From Glycomyces buryatensis (GTDB lineage: Bacteria > Actinomycetota > Actinomycetes > Mycobacteriales > Micromonosporaceae), in assembly GCF_004912275.1 (NCBI RefSeq), contig NZ_STGY01000001.1, positions 62,001 through 126,000 of the forward strand: a stretch of DNA of 64,000 nucleotides, read 5' to 3'. Shown piece by piece: positions 35,508 to 42,540 of the stretch. A program made the translations under genes and the position numbers. The notes beneath the pieces were generated by a model. It was not told where the DNA came from. It searched no databases and was given only the letters and a program-made list of their open reading frames with translations. The stretch's first letter is position 1, and every line of letters starts with the position of its first letter.

Positions 35508-36767
35508 TCAGGCATTCTCATCCTCCAAACCGAGAGCCGCGGCACGCTTGGCGCTCATGGCATCGGCGACCTCGTCAAGGCGGTCGGGGAACAGGTGCCC
35601 GTATACGTCGAGGGTCATGGTGGCACTCGCATGTCCGAGCATCTGTTGGACGACCTTGATGTCGGCGCCAGCGGCGATCGCAGGCGAGGCGGCGGTGTGC
35701 CGCAGCTTGTGAATGGTCATCGCACCCGACAGTTTGGCTTCCCCGACAGCCCGGTCGAACACCCGCGTTCGGAAGTTCGCAGCCCGCATCACTCCCCCGT
35801 TGGGCGAGGTGAACACCAGCCGGTCCGCTTCGGTACCTGCCTGCGGCAGCAGCGGGGCCAACTCGGCGACTAGGAACTCCGGGATCGGCACCGAGCGTGA
35901 TTCGTGACTCTTCGGCGTCGACAGGTAGAGCTTCCCTCCCTTCGGCTCGGAGTAGGCCTCTACAACGTGGATGCGCCGCCGCTCGAGGTCGACGCGCCCG
36001 GTTCGCAAGGCGCTGACTTCGCCCCATCGCAGGCCCGTATAGGCCAGCAACAGCAGCAGCACCCGGTACTCGGGAGCCTTCTGTCGCGAGGCCGTCAGGC
36101 GATAGTTCAGGCTGAGTACCGTGTCGGCAAGCTGGTCCACCTCGGCGTGGCTCAGGTAGATGTGCGCCGACGGCGGGCGCCGCGGCAGCGGGACTCCGAC
36201 CGCGGGATTCGCGGCAAGCCGCTTGGTCATCACTGCCCAGTCGAGCACCATGCTCAGGACGCGGTGGACCGTCCGCAGGTGCGAAGCACCGACTTTGCCC
36301 TCCTTCGCTCGTGGGCGCTTCCCATCGTTGTCCTCGTCGGGCTGGTCGGCATCCGGGTCGTGGATTTCACTGAGCCAGTCGGTGATCCGCTCGAAGGTCA
36401 GCGCGTCGAGCGGTGTCAATCCCCAGGCCGGAATGAGGTGCTTTTCCATTGCAGCGCTGTAGGACTTGCGCGATGAGTCCTTGATGTCTCGGCGGTTCTC
36501 AAACCACTTCGCGGCGGCGTCGCCGAAGCTCATCTTCTCGGCCTTGGGGTCGCGGTAAGTGCCCTCATCAAGGCGGGCTTCGAGCTGAACTTGTTCGACC
36601 TCGGCCTGGGACTTCTTCTTGAAGGTCAGGGCCTTGGCTTTCCCGCTGGGGTCATACCAGCGGAGCCTCCATCTGCCGGGCGGGATGCGTCCGGCCGCCT
36701 TTGCCTCCGCGACCTGCTTGCGATAGACGGCGTGCTTGGTGCGATCTTCGATCCAGGTGCGAGCCAT
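35508..36767 (-). CDS. int: tyrosine-type site-specific integrase
   Basis: 419 residues from the ATG at 36767 (GGAAGGA is 6 bases upstream; an in-frame ATG lies at 36782). An N-terminal arm-binding part (about 1-65) is followed by a SAM-like core-binding domain (about 70-190, SFGDAAAKWFENRRD). The catalytic domain shows Arg in TGLRWGEVSAL, Lys in TPKSHESRSVP, the HKLRHTAAS box, His in LGHASATMT and the nucleophile Tyr in TLDVYGHLF. It catalyses recombination between the tRNA-Asn site and the element. It is transcribed toward the tRNA, downstream of the excisionase gene. Confidence 0.96.
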   Translation of the reverse strand: MARTWIEDRTKHAVYRKQVAEAKAAGRIPPGRWRLRWYDPSGKAKALTFKKKSQAEVEQVQLEARLDEGTYRDPKAEKMSFGDAAAKWFENRRDIKDSSRKSYSAAMEKHLIPAWGLTPLDALTFERITDWLSEIHDPDADQPDEDNDGKRPRAKEGKVGASHLRTVHRVLSMVLDWAVMTKRLAANPAVGVPLPRRPPSAHIYLSHAEVDQLADTVLSLNYRLTASRQKAPEYRVLLLLLAYTGLRWGEVSALRTGRVDLERRRIHVVEAYSEPKGGKLYLSTPKSHESRSVPIPEFLVAELAPLLPQAGTEADRLVFTSPNGGVMRAANFRTRVFDRAVGEAKLSGAMTIHKLRHTAASPAIAAGADIKVVQQMLGHASATMTLDVYGHLFPDRLDEVADAMSAKRAAALGLEDENA

Positions 36768-36791
36768 CGGGATTCCTTCCATTCAAGGTGG

Positions 36792-36823
36792 CGGGGAGGG
36801 GCGCTGCGCTGCGCCCCTCCCCG
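36792..36823. terminator. strong hairpin between excisionase and integrase genes
   Basis: A perfect 13-bp stem, CGGGGAGGGGCGC at 36792-36804 against GCGCCCCTCCCCG at 36811-36823, loop TGCGCT. It sits between xis stop and int start on the same strand. No T-run follows, so it may attenuate or stabilise rather than fully terminate. Confidence 0.7.
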
Positions 36824-36831
36824 GTATCGGG

Positions 36832-37017
36832 TTATCGGGCGGTGACGGTCATGGAGGTGATGAAGCGTTCGAGCTCGCTGCGGCGGTACCGGCAGCGGCG
36901 GGCGCCGAGCTTCACCCAGGAGGGACCTTTTCCTTGCGAACGCCAGTTCGCGAGTGTCTGTGTGGCAACCTTGAGGACCTCGGAGGTCTCCTCCGGAGTC
37001 AGGAGCATGTCTTCCAC
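36832..37017 (-). CDS. xis: excisionase-type helix-turn-helix protein
   Basis: 61 residues from the GTG at 37017, chosen because AAGGA lies 6 bases upstream. It is a single MerR-like winged helix: LLTPEETSEVLKVATQTLAN, then WVKLGARRCRYRRSELERFI. This is the usual form of actinobacterial recombination directionality factors encoded beside tyrosine integrases. It should bend DNA near the att sites and favour excision. It lies just upstream of int on the same strand, with a hairpin between. Confidence 0.88.
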   Translation of the reverse strand: MEDMLLTPEETSEVLKVATQTLANWRSQGKGPSWVKLGARRCRYRRSELERFITSMTVTAR

Positions 37018-37037
37018 GGCAGTTCCTTTTCGTCTCG

Positions 37038-37068
37038 GCCCCACCGCTGTCGTTACCAGCGGTGGGGC
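37038..37068 (+). terminator. hairpin with T-run just upstream of xis
   Basis: A perfect 12-bp stem, GCCCCACCGCTG at 37038-37049 against CAGCGGTGGGGC at 37057-37068. On the + strand TTTTGTGTT follows, but no + strand gene precedes it. On the minus strand it lies in the xis leader and has no T-run. Confidence 0.7.
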
Positions 37069-37148
37069 TTTTGTGTTGTGCGGGAAAGTTTCAGCGCGAG
37101 CTTGTGACCAGGGAAGGTTTCAAGTTTCAGAGTTTGCCGACCAGTCGT

Positions 37149-37427
37149 TCAACCCAGAAGCCGGAAACTTGTAGGGACCCTCCAGGGACCAGCCCGTAAG
37201 AACATCTCGTCGGCTTCATAGGCGACTTTTGCGGCGGCCCACCGGCCGCGGCCGGTCTGGACGGCGCGCCCTTCCTCGGCGGCGCGGCGGGCAGCTTCGG
37301 AGAACGTGGCGGTACGGATGGTGCGGGCGACCCAGGCGGACATACTCATGCCGGCGGAGGCGGCCTGTTGCTTCGCCATCGTGATCACTACGGGATCAAG
37401 GGAGACTGTGCCGTTTGCTGTGGCCAT
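37149..37427 (-). CDS. orphan ribbon-helix-helix antitoxin-like protein
   Basis: 92 residues. The first half (SLDPVVITMAKQQAASAG, then MSMSAWVARTIRTATF) resembles ribbon-helix-helix DNA-binding antitoxins. The second half is charged and could be a toxin-binding tail (AAEEGRAVQTGRGRW). No toxin gene follows it: the next gene in that direction is the excisionase. It may regulate element genes or protect against a toxin encoded elsewhere. The call rests on general pattern and not on a firm family match. The following 298 bases up to 37725 contain no supported gene. Confidence 0.6.
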   Translation of the reverse strand: MATANGTVSLDPVVITMAKQQAASAGMSMSAWVARTIRTATFSEAARRAAEEGRAVQTGRGRWAAAKVAYEADEMFLRAGPWRVPTSFRLLG

Positions 37428-37725
37428 AACAGTGATGGCATCCGCGACCGAACCTCACCACAAGACCCGAGCGCCCCACTGCTCGAACGGCTGAAACATA
37501 GGTGTCCCGTCTCGTTGCAGTCGGGGCAAATCGGCAAGGCCGGCGATGGGGAGTTGATCGACGGCTTCGCAGTCTCAAACGCTGTGGCGTGCGCCGCGCA
37601 GCTGCCAGCGCCTGAAGGAACTGCTCGAGAACGAGGACTGATCCGCGGCTCGGGCCCGTCCTCCTGTTCTCCCGCACTTTCCCGATCGGGGCCTGGGCCG
37701 CCGACGACATGCATACGCTCGCTCC

Positions 37726-38898
37726 GTGAAGTGGAGGGCAAGGCGCGCCGACGGCCACACGCAGGGGCACATCAGGTCCTACGTCCTGCCTGAGAACCTG
37801 TGGGACCGCGTCACCAGCGGACACCCCGTCTCGGTGCTGTGGCTGCGGCTGCTCCCGCTCAGTCTGCTGGCCGTGACCATGGCGGTGGCGTTCTTCATCC
37901 CCCCGATGGTGCCCTACGCCGACGTCGCGATCGTCCTGCTGCCGGCCATGACCGCGCTGGTCAACGGGCCGATCGCCACCGCGGCCGCCACCGCGGTCAC
38001 GGTCGGGCTGGTGAGCGCCGGGACCGGAGCGCTGGGGCTCCTCCCCTACCCCGCGAGCGAATGGGGCCATGTGGCGCCGATCGCGATCATGAGCCTGCTG
38101 TGCACCGGCCTCGCCTGGCTCCGCAACCGGGTCGTCTCGCGGTTGCTGGACATGACGCTGGTGGCCGAGACGGCCCAAGGCGCCATCCTGCGGCGACTGC
38201 CCGCACGGATCGGCGACCTATCGGTCGCCTCCGGCTACAACACCGCTGAGGGCAGCCCGAGCCTGGTCGGCGGCGACTTCTACGACGTGCTGGAAACCGA
38301 ATTCGGCGTACGGGCGGTCGTCGGCGACGTCCAGGGCCATGACCTCACCTCGGTGCAGCTCACCGAGGCGCTCCTGGGTACCTTCCGAGAGCGAGCGCTC
38401 GACGAACCGGACCTGCTCAGACTGGCCGCCCGCATGGAGCGCCGCGTCCGCATCGACAACCGGGCCCGCGACGAATGGGGACAGACCTTCGCCACCGCCG
38501 TGCTCATCGAGATCCCGCCCGGCCAGGGCCTCGTGCGGTTCATCCTCTTCGGACATCCCGCCCCGCTGCTCGTGCGCATGCGGGCCGAGCCGCTGTCGGT
38601 CCCGCCCATGCCGCCGCTGGGCCTGACCGACTTCGGGCTCCATGACGCCGAGGTCCGCGAGGCGGAGCTGATGCCGGACGACCTCATCATCGCCTACACG
38701 GACGGGCTGGTCGATGCCCGCGACTCGGCCGGGCGAACATACCCGCTGATCCCGCTGGTCGACGCCAACATCGTGTCCGGCGTGCGCGACCCGGAGGAGC
38801 TGCGCAGGAGCCTCAGGGCGAGCTTCTTCGGCGGCGGCTACTCACGCGCCGACGATCTCACCATCCTCATCATCCGGATCCCGCCAGACTCGGACTGA
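37726..38898 (+). CDS. membrane-anchored SpoIIE/RsbU-type PP2C phosphatase
   Basis: 390 residues with a GTG start. Four hydrophobic segments occupy about residues 38-135. The SpoIIE phosphatase domain spans about residues 155-385, with metal-binding GGDFYDV, GDVQGHD and the closing YTDGLVDA and DDLTILIIR motifs; all predicted metal-binding Asp residues are present. Relatives dephosphorylate anti-anti-sigma factors and so switch sigma factors in stress and development. It is the only accessory gene of the tRNA-Asn element and points away from int. No kinase, anti-sigma or anti-anti-sigma gene is nearby, so it must act on host partners if functional. Confidence 0.93.
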   Translation: MKWRARRADGHTQGHIRSYVLPENLWDRVTSGHPVSVLWLRLLPLSLLAVTMAVAFFIPPMVPYADVAIVLLPAMTALVNGPIATAAATAVTVGLVSAGTGALGLLPYPASEWGHVAPIAIMSLLCTGLAWLRNRVVSRLLDMTLVAETAQGAILRRLPARIGDLSVASGYNTAEGSPSLVGGDFYDVLETEFGVRAVVGDVQGHDLTSVQLTEALLGTFRERALDEPDLLRLAARMERRVRIDNRARDEWGQTFATAVLIEIPPGQGLVRFILFGHPAPLLVRMRAEPLSVPPMPPLGLTDFGLHDAEVREAELMPDDLIIAYTDGLVDARDSAGRTYPLIPLVDANIVSGVRDPEELRRSLRASFFGGGYSRADDLTILIIRIPPDSD

Positions 38899-38944
38899 GC
38901 GGCCGAGTTCCCGAACCCCTGCCGCCGACCGGGGTCAGTACCCG

Positions 38945-38975
38945 CCGGCACCCTCCTCTCCTTCGGGGGTGCCGG
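38945..38975. terminator. hairpin downstream of the SpoIIE phosphatase gene
   Basis: CCGGCACCC at 38945-38953 pairs with GGGTGCCGG at 38967-38975 around a pyrimidine-rich loop, 46 bases after the stop. No T-run follows. Confidence 0.6.
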
Positions 38976-39457
38976 TCGCTTCGCCGCCGGGCGTTCGCAG
39001 AAGTGGACTGTTCGGAGCCCTGGGTCACGTAGGCCGCATTCTCGATCGTCTCTGTCTGGCGAGCGAGGCGCTGAAGAAGCGGGGCTCGTCGGCGCCGCTC
39101 CGCAGGACGCACCAACACAAGACCGACTCAGGACGGGTGCCCCACCTGAACTGAGACAACCCTCAATTGCCTCCGCTAGATCGAGACGGGACAATAGGGG
39201 GTGAATATGTCTCTGAGCTGCGGAAACACAACCCGCTGAGCGCCACGGAGAGCGACTTTCGGGGCCTGCTCCTAGGTTGGGGTAGGCCCTGAAACCTTGG
39301 GAGAGTGAGAGATAGTGGTTAGAGAGAGTGAGTTTGTGGGATCCCCACAACGACCTCGAGGCTTGGTTGTCCAACTGGTTGCAAAAAACTGAAACTTCGA
39401 AACTTGAACCCCTGCCCCCTCTGTTTCAGCTTCTTCAGTCCCTCGGCGGTGGTACGG

Positions 39458-39470
39458 ATTCAGTACACAC
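39458..39470 (+). repeat. candidate integrase arm site near attR
   Basis: ATTCAGTACACAC, identical to 35493-35505 and in the same orientation, 143 bases inside the attR repeat. Confidence 0.45.
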
Positions 39471-39613
39471 AGACCCGAGAAGACCCGGTAAAACCCCACT
39501 AAAAGCGGGATGTGTCTTGGACAGAGCGCCAGGCAAAGACACCCAGCATCGAAATACGGCACAGCTGGTCGCGGCGGGTGCCGATGAGGCTCTCAGGAAT
39601 TGCGATCAGGAAA

Positions 39614-39710
39614 CGGCAGGTTCTTGGTTCGAGTCCAAGTTGGGGAGCTTTCACTTTGAGACAGTGGAGCGCCCGGCCAGCGGAAACGCTGAGCCGGGCA
39701 ATTTTTTTGC
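39614..39710 (+). repeat. attachment site repeat at the far end (attR)
   Basis: A perfect 97-base copy of 35360-35456, comprising the 3' part of tRNA-Asn and its terminator. It has no 5' half, so it is not a second tRNA gene. It marks the right edge of the integrated element. Confidence 0.95.
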
Positions 39711-39955
39711 CCCCAGAATCCCCGGTCAGCCCCACCGGTCGCAACATTTGCCACACCACGGACCTCGCACCGTTTTAGCTCGGACGGGCGAAGGGCCGCG
39801 TGGGTCGGGGCCGGGGTTTGCTCTTGAGACTTGTTGCGCCACTTGGGCGCCAGTGGCATCTCCTGATTGTCTGGTATGCGACCCGAGTCGGTTGAATTTG
39901 CTTTGTGCCGGTTTAATGGGTCTCTCATATTTCATGGAGTTTGGCAGGAGGACCC

Positions 39956-40618
39956 ATGGCATGGCGATTGGCGAAGAGTCTGGTCGTATTGCGCAGCGAG
40001 ATCAATGCGGCCGCTCCTGGGCGGTCGACCGCCTCGGACGGGACCATCGGCGACGACGCGCATCAGGGCACGGCCTCTGACCACAATCCGAACGGCTCGA
40101 ACGTCGTCTGCGCGGCCGACTTCACCCACCATCCCGGCAGCGGCGCCGACATGCACCAGTTCGCCGAGCACCTCAGACGCGCCAATCACCGGGACATCAA
40201 ATACATCATCTGGAACAAGCGGATCTGGTCCAAGTCCCGGGCCGGCGAGGGGTGGCGCTCCTACGGCGGGTCCAACCCACACACCAGGCACATGCACGTC
40301 TCCGTCGGGGTCGGCTCCGACGGGCAGAGCAGGCAGCCCTACGACGACACCAGTTCCTGGGGCATCCAAGCGAAATTCGGAGGAGGAGAGTTGATCGGTC
40401 TCAAGCGTGGTGACACCGGCGATCGCGTCAAGGGATTGCAGGGCACCCTCAGGTTCGCGGGGTACGACCCCGGGAGCGTCGACGGCAACTACGGCTCCAA
40501 GACCGCGGCCGCGGTGCTCAAGATGCGCAGGGCCGAAGGCTCGGACACAGCCGACGGCAACAACTTCACCGGTTGGGCCTACGCCCAGCTCATGCGCGCC
40601 ATGGCCAAGAAGTACTGA
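39956..40618 (+). CDS. peptidoglycan-active protein with C-terminal peptidoglycan-binding domain
   Basis: 220 residues from the ATG at 39956, with AGGAGG 4 bases upstream. Residues about 1-125 resemble an endolysin-type metallopeptidase fold: ASDHNPNGSNVVCAADFTHH supplies a His and Asp pair and PHTRHMHVSVG supplies a second His cluster, as in D,D- or L,D-peptidase-like lysins of actinobacteria and their phages. Residues about 145-215 form a PG_binding_1 repeat (RGDTGDRVKGLQGTLRFAGY). No signal peptide is visible, which suits a phage-type lysin or an unusual export route. It lies 245 bases outside the attR repeat, so it is not part of the element as bounded here. Confidence 0.8.
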   Translation: MAWRLAKSLVVLRSEINAAAPGRSTASDGTIGDDAHQGTASDHNPNGSNVVCAADFTHHPGSGADMHQFAEHLRRANHRDIKYIIWNKRIWSKSRAGEGWRSYGGSNPHTRHMHVSVGVGSDGQSRQPYDDTSSWGIQAKFGGGELIGLKRGDTGDRVKGLQGTLRFAGYDPGSVDGNYGSKTAAAVLKMRRAEGSDTADGNNFTGWAYAQLMRAMAKKY

Positions 40619-40688
40619 ACAAGCCGCTTGTCGATGGCGCGCCTGGGCGCTTAGGGTTCGGGGCATCCACTGTTACAGAAGGGATGCC

Positions 40689-42365
40689 ATGTCAGACCCA
40701 CGGCTCTCGGCGCTCGCGGCGCGCCACTTCGACCTCTACCTGGCCGACAGTCCCATCACGGCCACCCAGTACGGCATCGTGGGCTATGACGACCTGATGC
40801 CCGACCCCAGCCGGGCGGGATCCGCCCAGCGGCTCGAACATCTGACGGAGGTCGGCGAGGACCTCGCCGGCATCGACCCCGAGGCGCTCGAAGGCCAGGA
40901 CCGCATCACCCATTCGATGCTCTCGCGGCTCGTCCGCGACGAGTCCGCCGTCATCGACGCGGCGCTCGACGAGGTCGCCATGAGCAACACCATCATCGGC
41001 ACCATCTCCGGGCTGCTCTCCACCATTCCCCGCGTCACGCTCGACACCGGCGCCCGCAGCCGCGACTACCTCGCCCGGCTCGGCCGGATCGAGGCCTACC
41101 TCGACGCCGTCCTCGAACGCCACCGGCAGGCCGGTGCCGAAGGGCGCCACCAGGTCCGGCACGGGGTGCTGGCCCTGATCGAGCAGATCGACGACTACCT
41201 CGCCGGCCCGATCGAGTTCGACCCGCTCCTGGGGCCTAATCCGTCCGAAGTGGATGAAGAGGCGTGGAGGGCCGAGGCCACCGCGATCGTCCGGAAGCAG
41301 GTCCGCCCGGCCATCGAGCGCTGGCGCACCGCCCTCGCCGAGGAGTTCCTGCCCGCCGCCCGTGACGACGACCACGTCGGCATCTGCCACGTGCCCGGCG
41401 GCGACGTCGGCTACCGCAGCGCCGCCCGCCGGTTCACCACCACCGACCTCACTCCCGAGGAGATCCACCAGATCGGACTGGACGCGATCGCGCGCCTGCG
41501 CGAGGAGTTCGCCGAGATCGGCGCGAAAGCCCTCGGCACGGCGGACACCGACGAGGTCATCGCGAAGCTCCGCACCGACCCCGAGCTGCGCTACGAGCGG
41601 GCCGAGGACATCCTCGCCGACGTCACCACCGCCCTGCGCAAGGCCGAGGCCGCGCTCCCGGAGGCCTTCGGGGAATACGACCTCGGGCCCTGCGACGTCC
41701 AGGTCATCCCCGAGTCCTCCGCCAAGGGCTCCACCCTCGCCTACTACTCGCTTCCCGCGCTCGACGGCTCCAGGCCCGGCACCCACTGGGTCAACACCTA
41801 TGAGCCGCACACGAGGACGCGCTTCGAATACGAGGCGCTGGCCTTCCACGAGTCCGTGCCCGGCCACCACCTCCAGTTCGCGCTCGGCCAGACCCTGGAC
41901 GACCTGCCGCTGTTCCGCCGCTTCGGCTACATCACCGCCTTCGGTGAGGGCTGGGGCCTCTACACCGAGCGGCTGTGCGACGAACTCGGGCTATACAGCG
42001 GCGACCTGGCGCGGCTCGGCATGGTGTCGTTCGACGCCTGGCGGGCCTGCCGCCTGGTGGTGGACACCGGAATGCACGCCTTCGGGTGGTCGCGCGGCAG
42101 GGCGATCGAGTTCATGCTGGCCAATACCGCACTGTCCGAAGTGAACATCGCCAACGAGGTCGACCGGTACATCGCCTGGCCGGGACAGGCGCTGGCGTAC
42201 ATGATCGGACGCAGGCACATCGACTCGCTGCGCGTGCGCGCCGAGCGGGAGCTCGGCGCGGCGTTCGACCTGCGGGTCTTCCACGACAAGGTGCTCATGT
42301 CCGGTTCGATCCCGCTGGAGACGATGACCGGCATCATCGAGGACTGGATCGCCGAAGCGCGGTGA
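40689..42365 (+). CDS. DUF885 family metallohydrolase
   Basis: 558 residues, the normal family length. The zinc motif HESVPGHH around residue 395 and the distal GEGWGLYTERL segment define DUF885, a group of gluzincin-like proteins predicted to be carboxypeptidases or aminopeptidases. No signal peptide is seen, so it is probably cytoplasmic. It begins 70 bases after the peptidoglycan protein gene on the same strand and could be cotranscribed. Substrate unknown. Confidence 0.9.
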   Translation: MSDPRLSALAARHFDLYLADSPITATQYGIVGYDDLMPDPSRAGSAQRLEHLTEVGEDLAGIDPEALEGQDRITHSMLSRLVRDESAVIDAALDEVAMSNTIIGTISGLLSTIPRVTLDTGARSRDYLARLGRIEAYLDAVLERHRQAGAEGRHQVRHGVLALIEQIDDYLAGPIEFDPLLGPNPSEVDEEAWRAEATAIVRKQVRPAIERWRTALAEEFLPAARDDDHVGICHVPGGDVGYRSAARRFTTTDLTPEEIHQIGLDAIARLREEFAEIGAKALGTADTDEVIAKLRTDPELRYERAEDILADVTTALRKAEAALPEAFGEYDLGPCDVQVIPESSAKGSTLAYYSLPALDGSRPGTHWVNTYEPHTRTRFEYEALAFHESVPGHHLQFALGQTLDDLPLFRRFGYITAFGEGWGLYTERLCDELGLYSGDLARLGMVSFDAWRACRLVVDTGMHAFGWSRGRAIEFMLANTALSEVNIANEVDRYIAWPGQALAYMIGRRHIDSLRVRAERELGAAFDLRVFHDKVLMSGSIPLETMTGIIEDWIAEAR

Positions 42366-42437
42366 CACCTGCGCCGCCGGCCCGGACTTGCAGCGGCCCG
42401 GGCCAGCGCGGCGACCGCATAACAAATTGATATACGT

Positions 42438-42466
42438 CGAAACCATTACGACCGAAACCACGGTCG
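42438..42466. promoter_or_regulatory. direct and inverted repeats upstream of the dicarboxylate transporter
   Basis: CGAAACCA occurs at 42438-42445 and 42453-42460, 15 bases apart. CGACCG and CGGTCG form an inverted repeat around the second copy. They lie about 80-100 bases upstream of the transporter start in an AT-rich stretch, a plausible binding site for the response regulator encoded downstream. Confidence 0.45.
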
Positions 42467-42540
42467 GCCATGTGACTGCTGACACGCTTCGAGAACGGCC
42501 TCTTACGGCCGGCTGAACTCGAGGTTTCAAAGGAGAAATC

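Larger units (their letters stand above)
35360..39613. mobile_element. 4.25-kb integrative element in tRNA-Asn
   Basis: The unit between the two 97-bp att repeats. It encodes a tyrosine integrase next to the tRNA and pointing toward it, a small excisionase, an orphan antitoxin-like protein and a SpoIIE/PP2C phosphatase. About 700 bases of lower-GC DNA without a supported gene complete it. No replication initiator, primase, transfer or phage structural gene was seen, so it is either a reduced remnant or a satellite that relies on a helper. The intact att repeats and full-length integrase suggest it could still excise. Confidence 0.9.
38899..39613. other. gene-poor right part of the integrative element
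   Basis: 715 bases without a supported gene. It begins with the terminator-like hairpin of the phosphatase gene. From about 39130 the base composition falls well below that of neighbouring DNA, with runs such as GAGAGTGAG repeated at 39301 and 39324. It holds the second ATTCAGTACACAC and a CTGAAACTT motif shared with the xis upstream region. It probably contains integrase and excisionase binding sites of attR. Confidence 0.55.

Noticed and set aside
37368-37793. + strand frame between the antitoxin-like and phosphatase genes
   Set aside because: Composition is unlike a protein, it overlaps both neighbours, and no start signal is visible.
38838-39374. Minus-strand frame of 178 codons opposite the end of the phosphatase gene
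   Set aside because: Ser/Arg/Pro-rich mirror sequence, no ribosome site and no family signs.
39614-39649. Second tRNA-Asn gene
   Set aside because: Only the 3' part is present; there is no D arm or anticodon. It is the attR copy.
35321-39710. Complete prophage or conjugative element
   Set aside because: No capsid, tail, replication, primase, FtsK/Tra or relaxase gene lies between the att repeats.
39328-40080. Open + strand frame starting inside the element and running across attR
   Set aside because: It passes through the tRNA-derived repeat, has poor third-position bias and no recognisable domain, and overlaps the start of the lysin-like gene.
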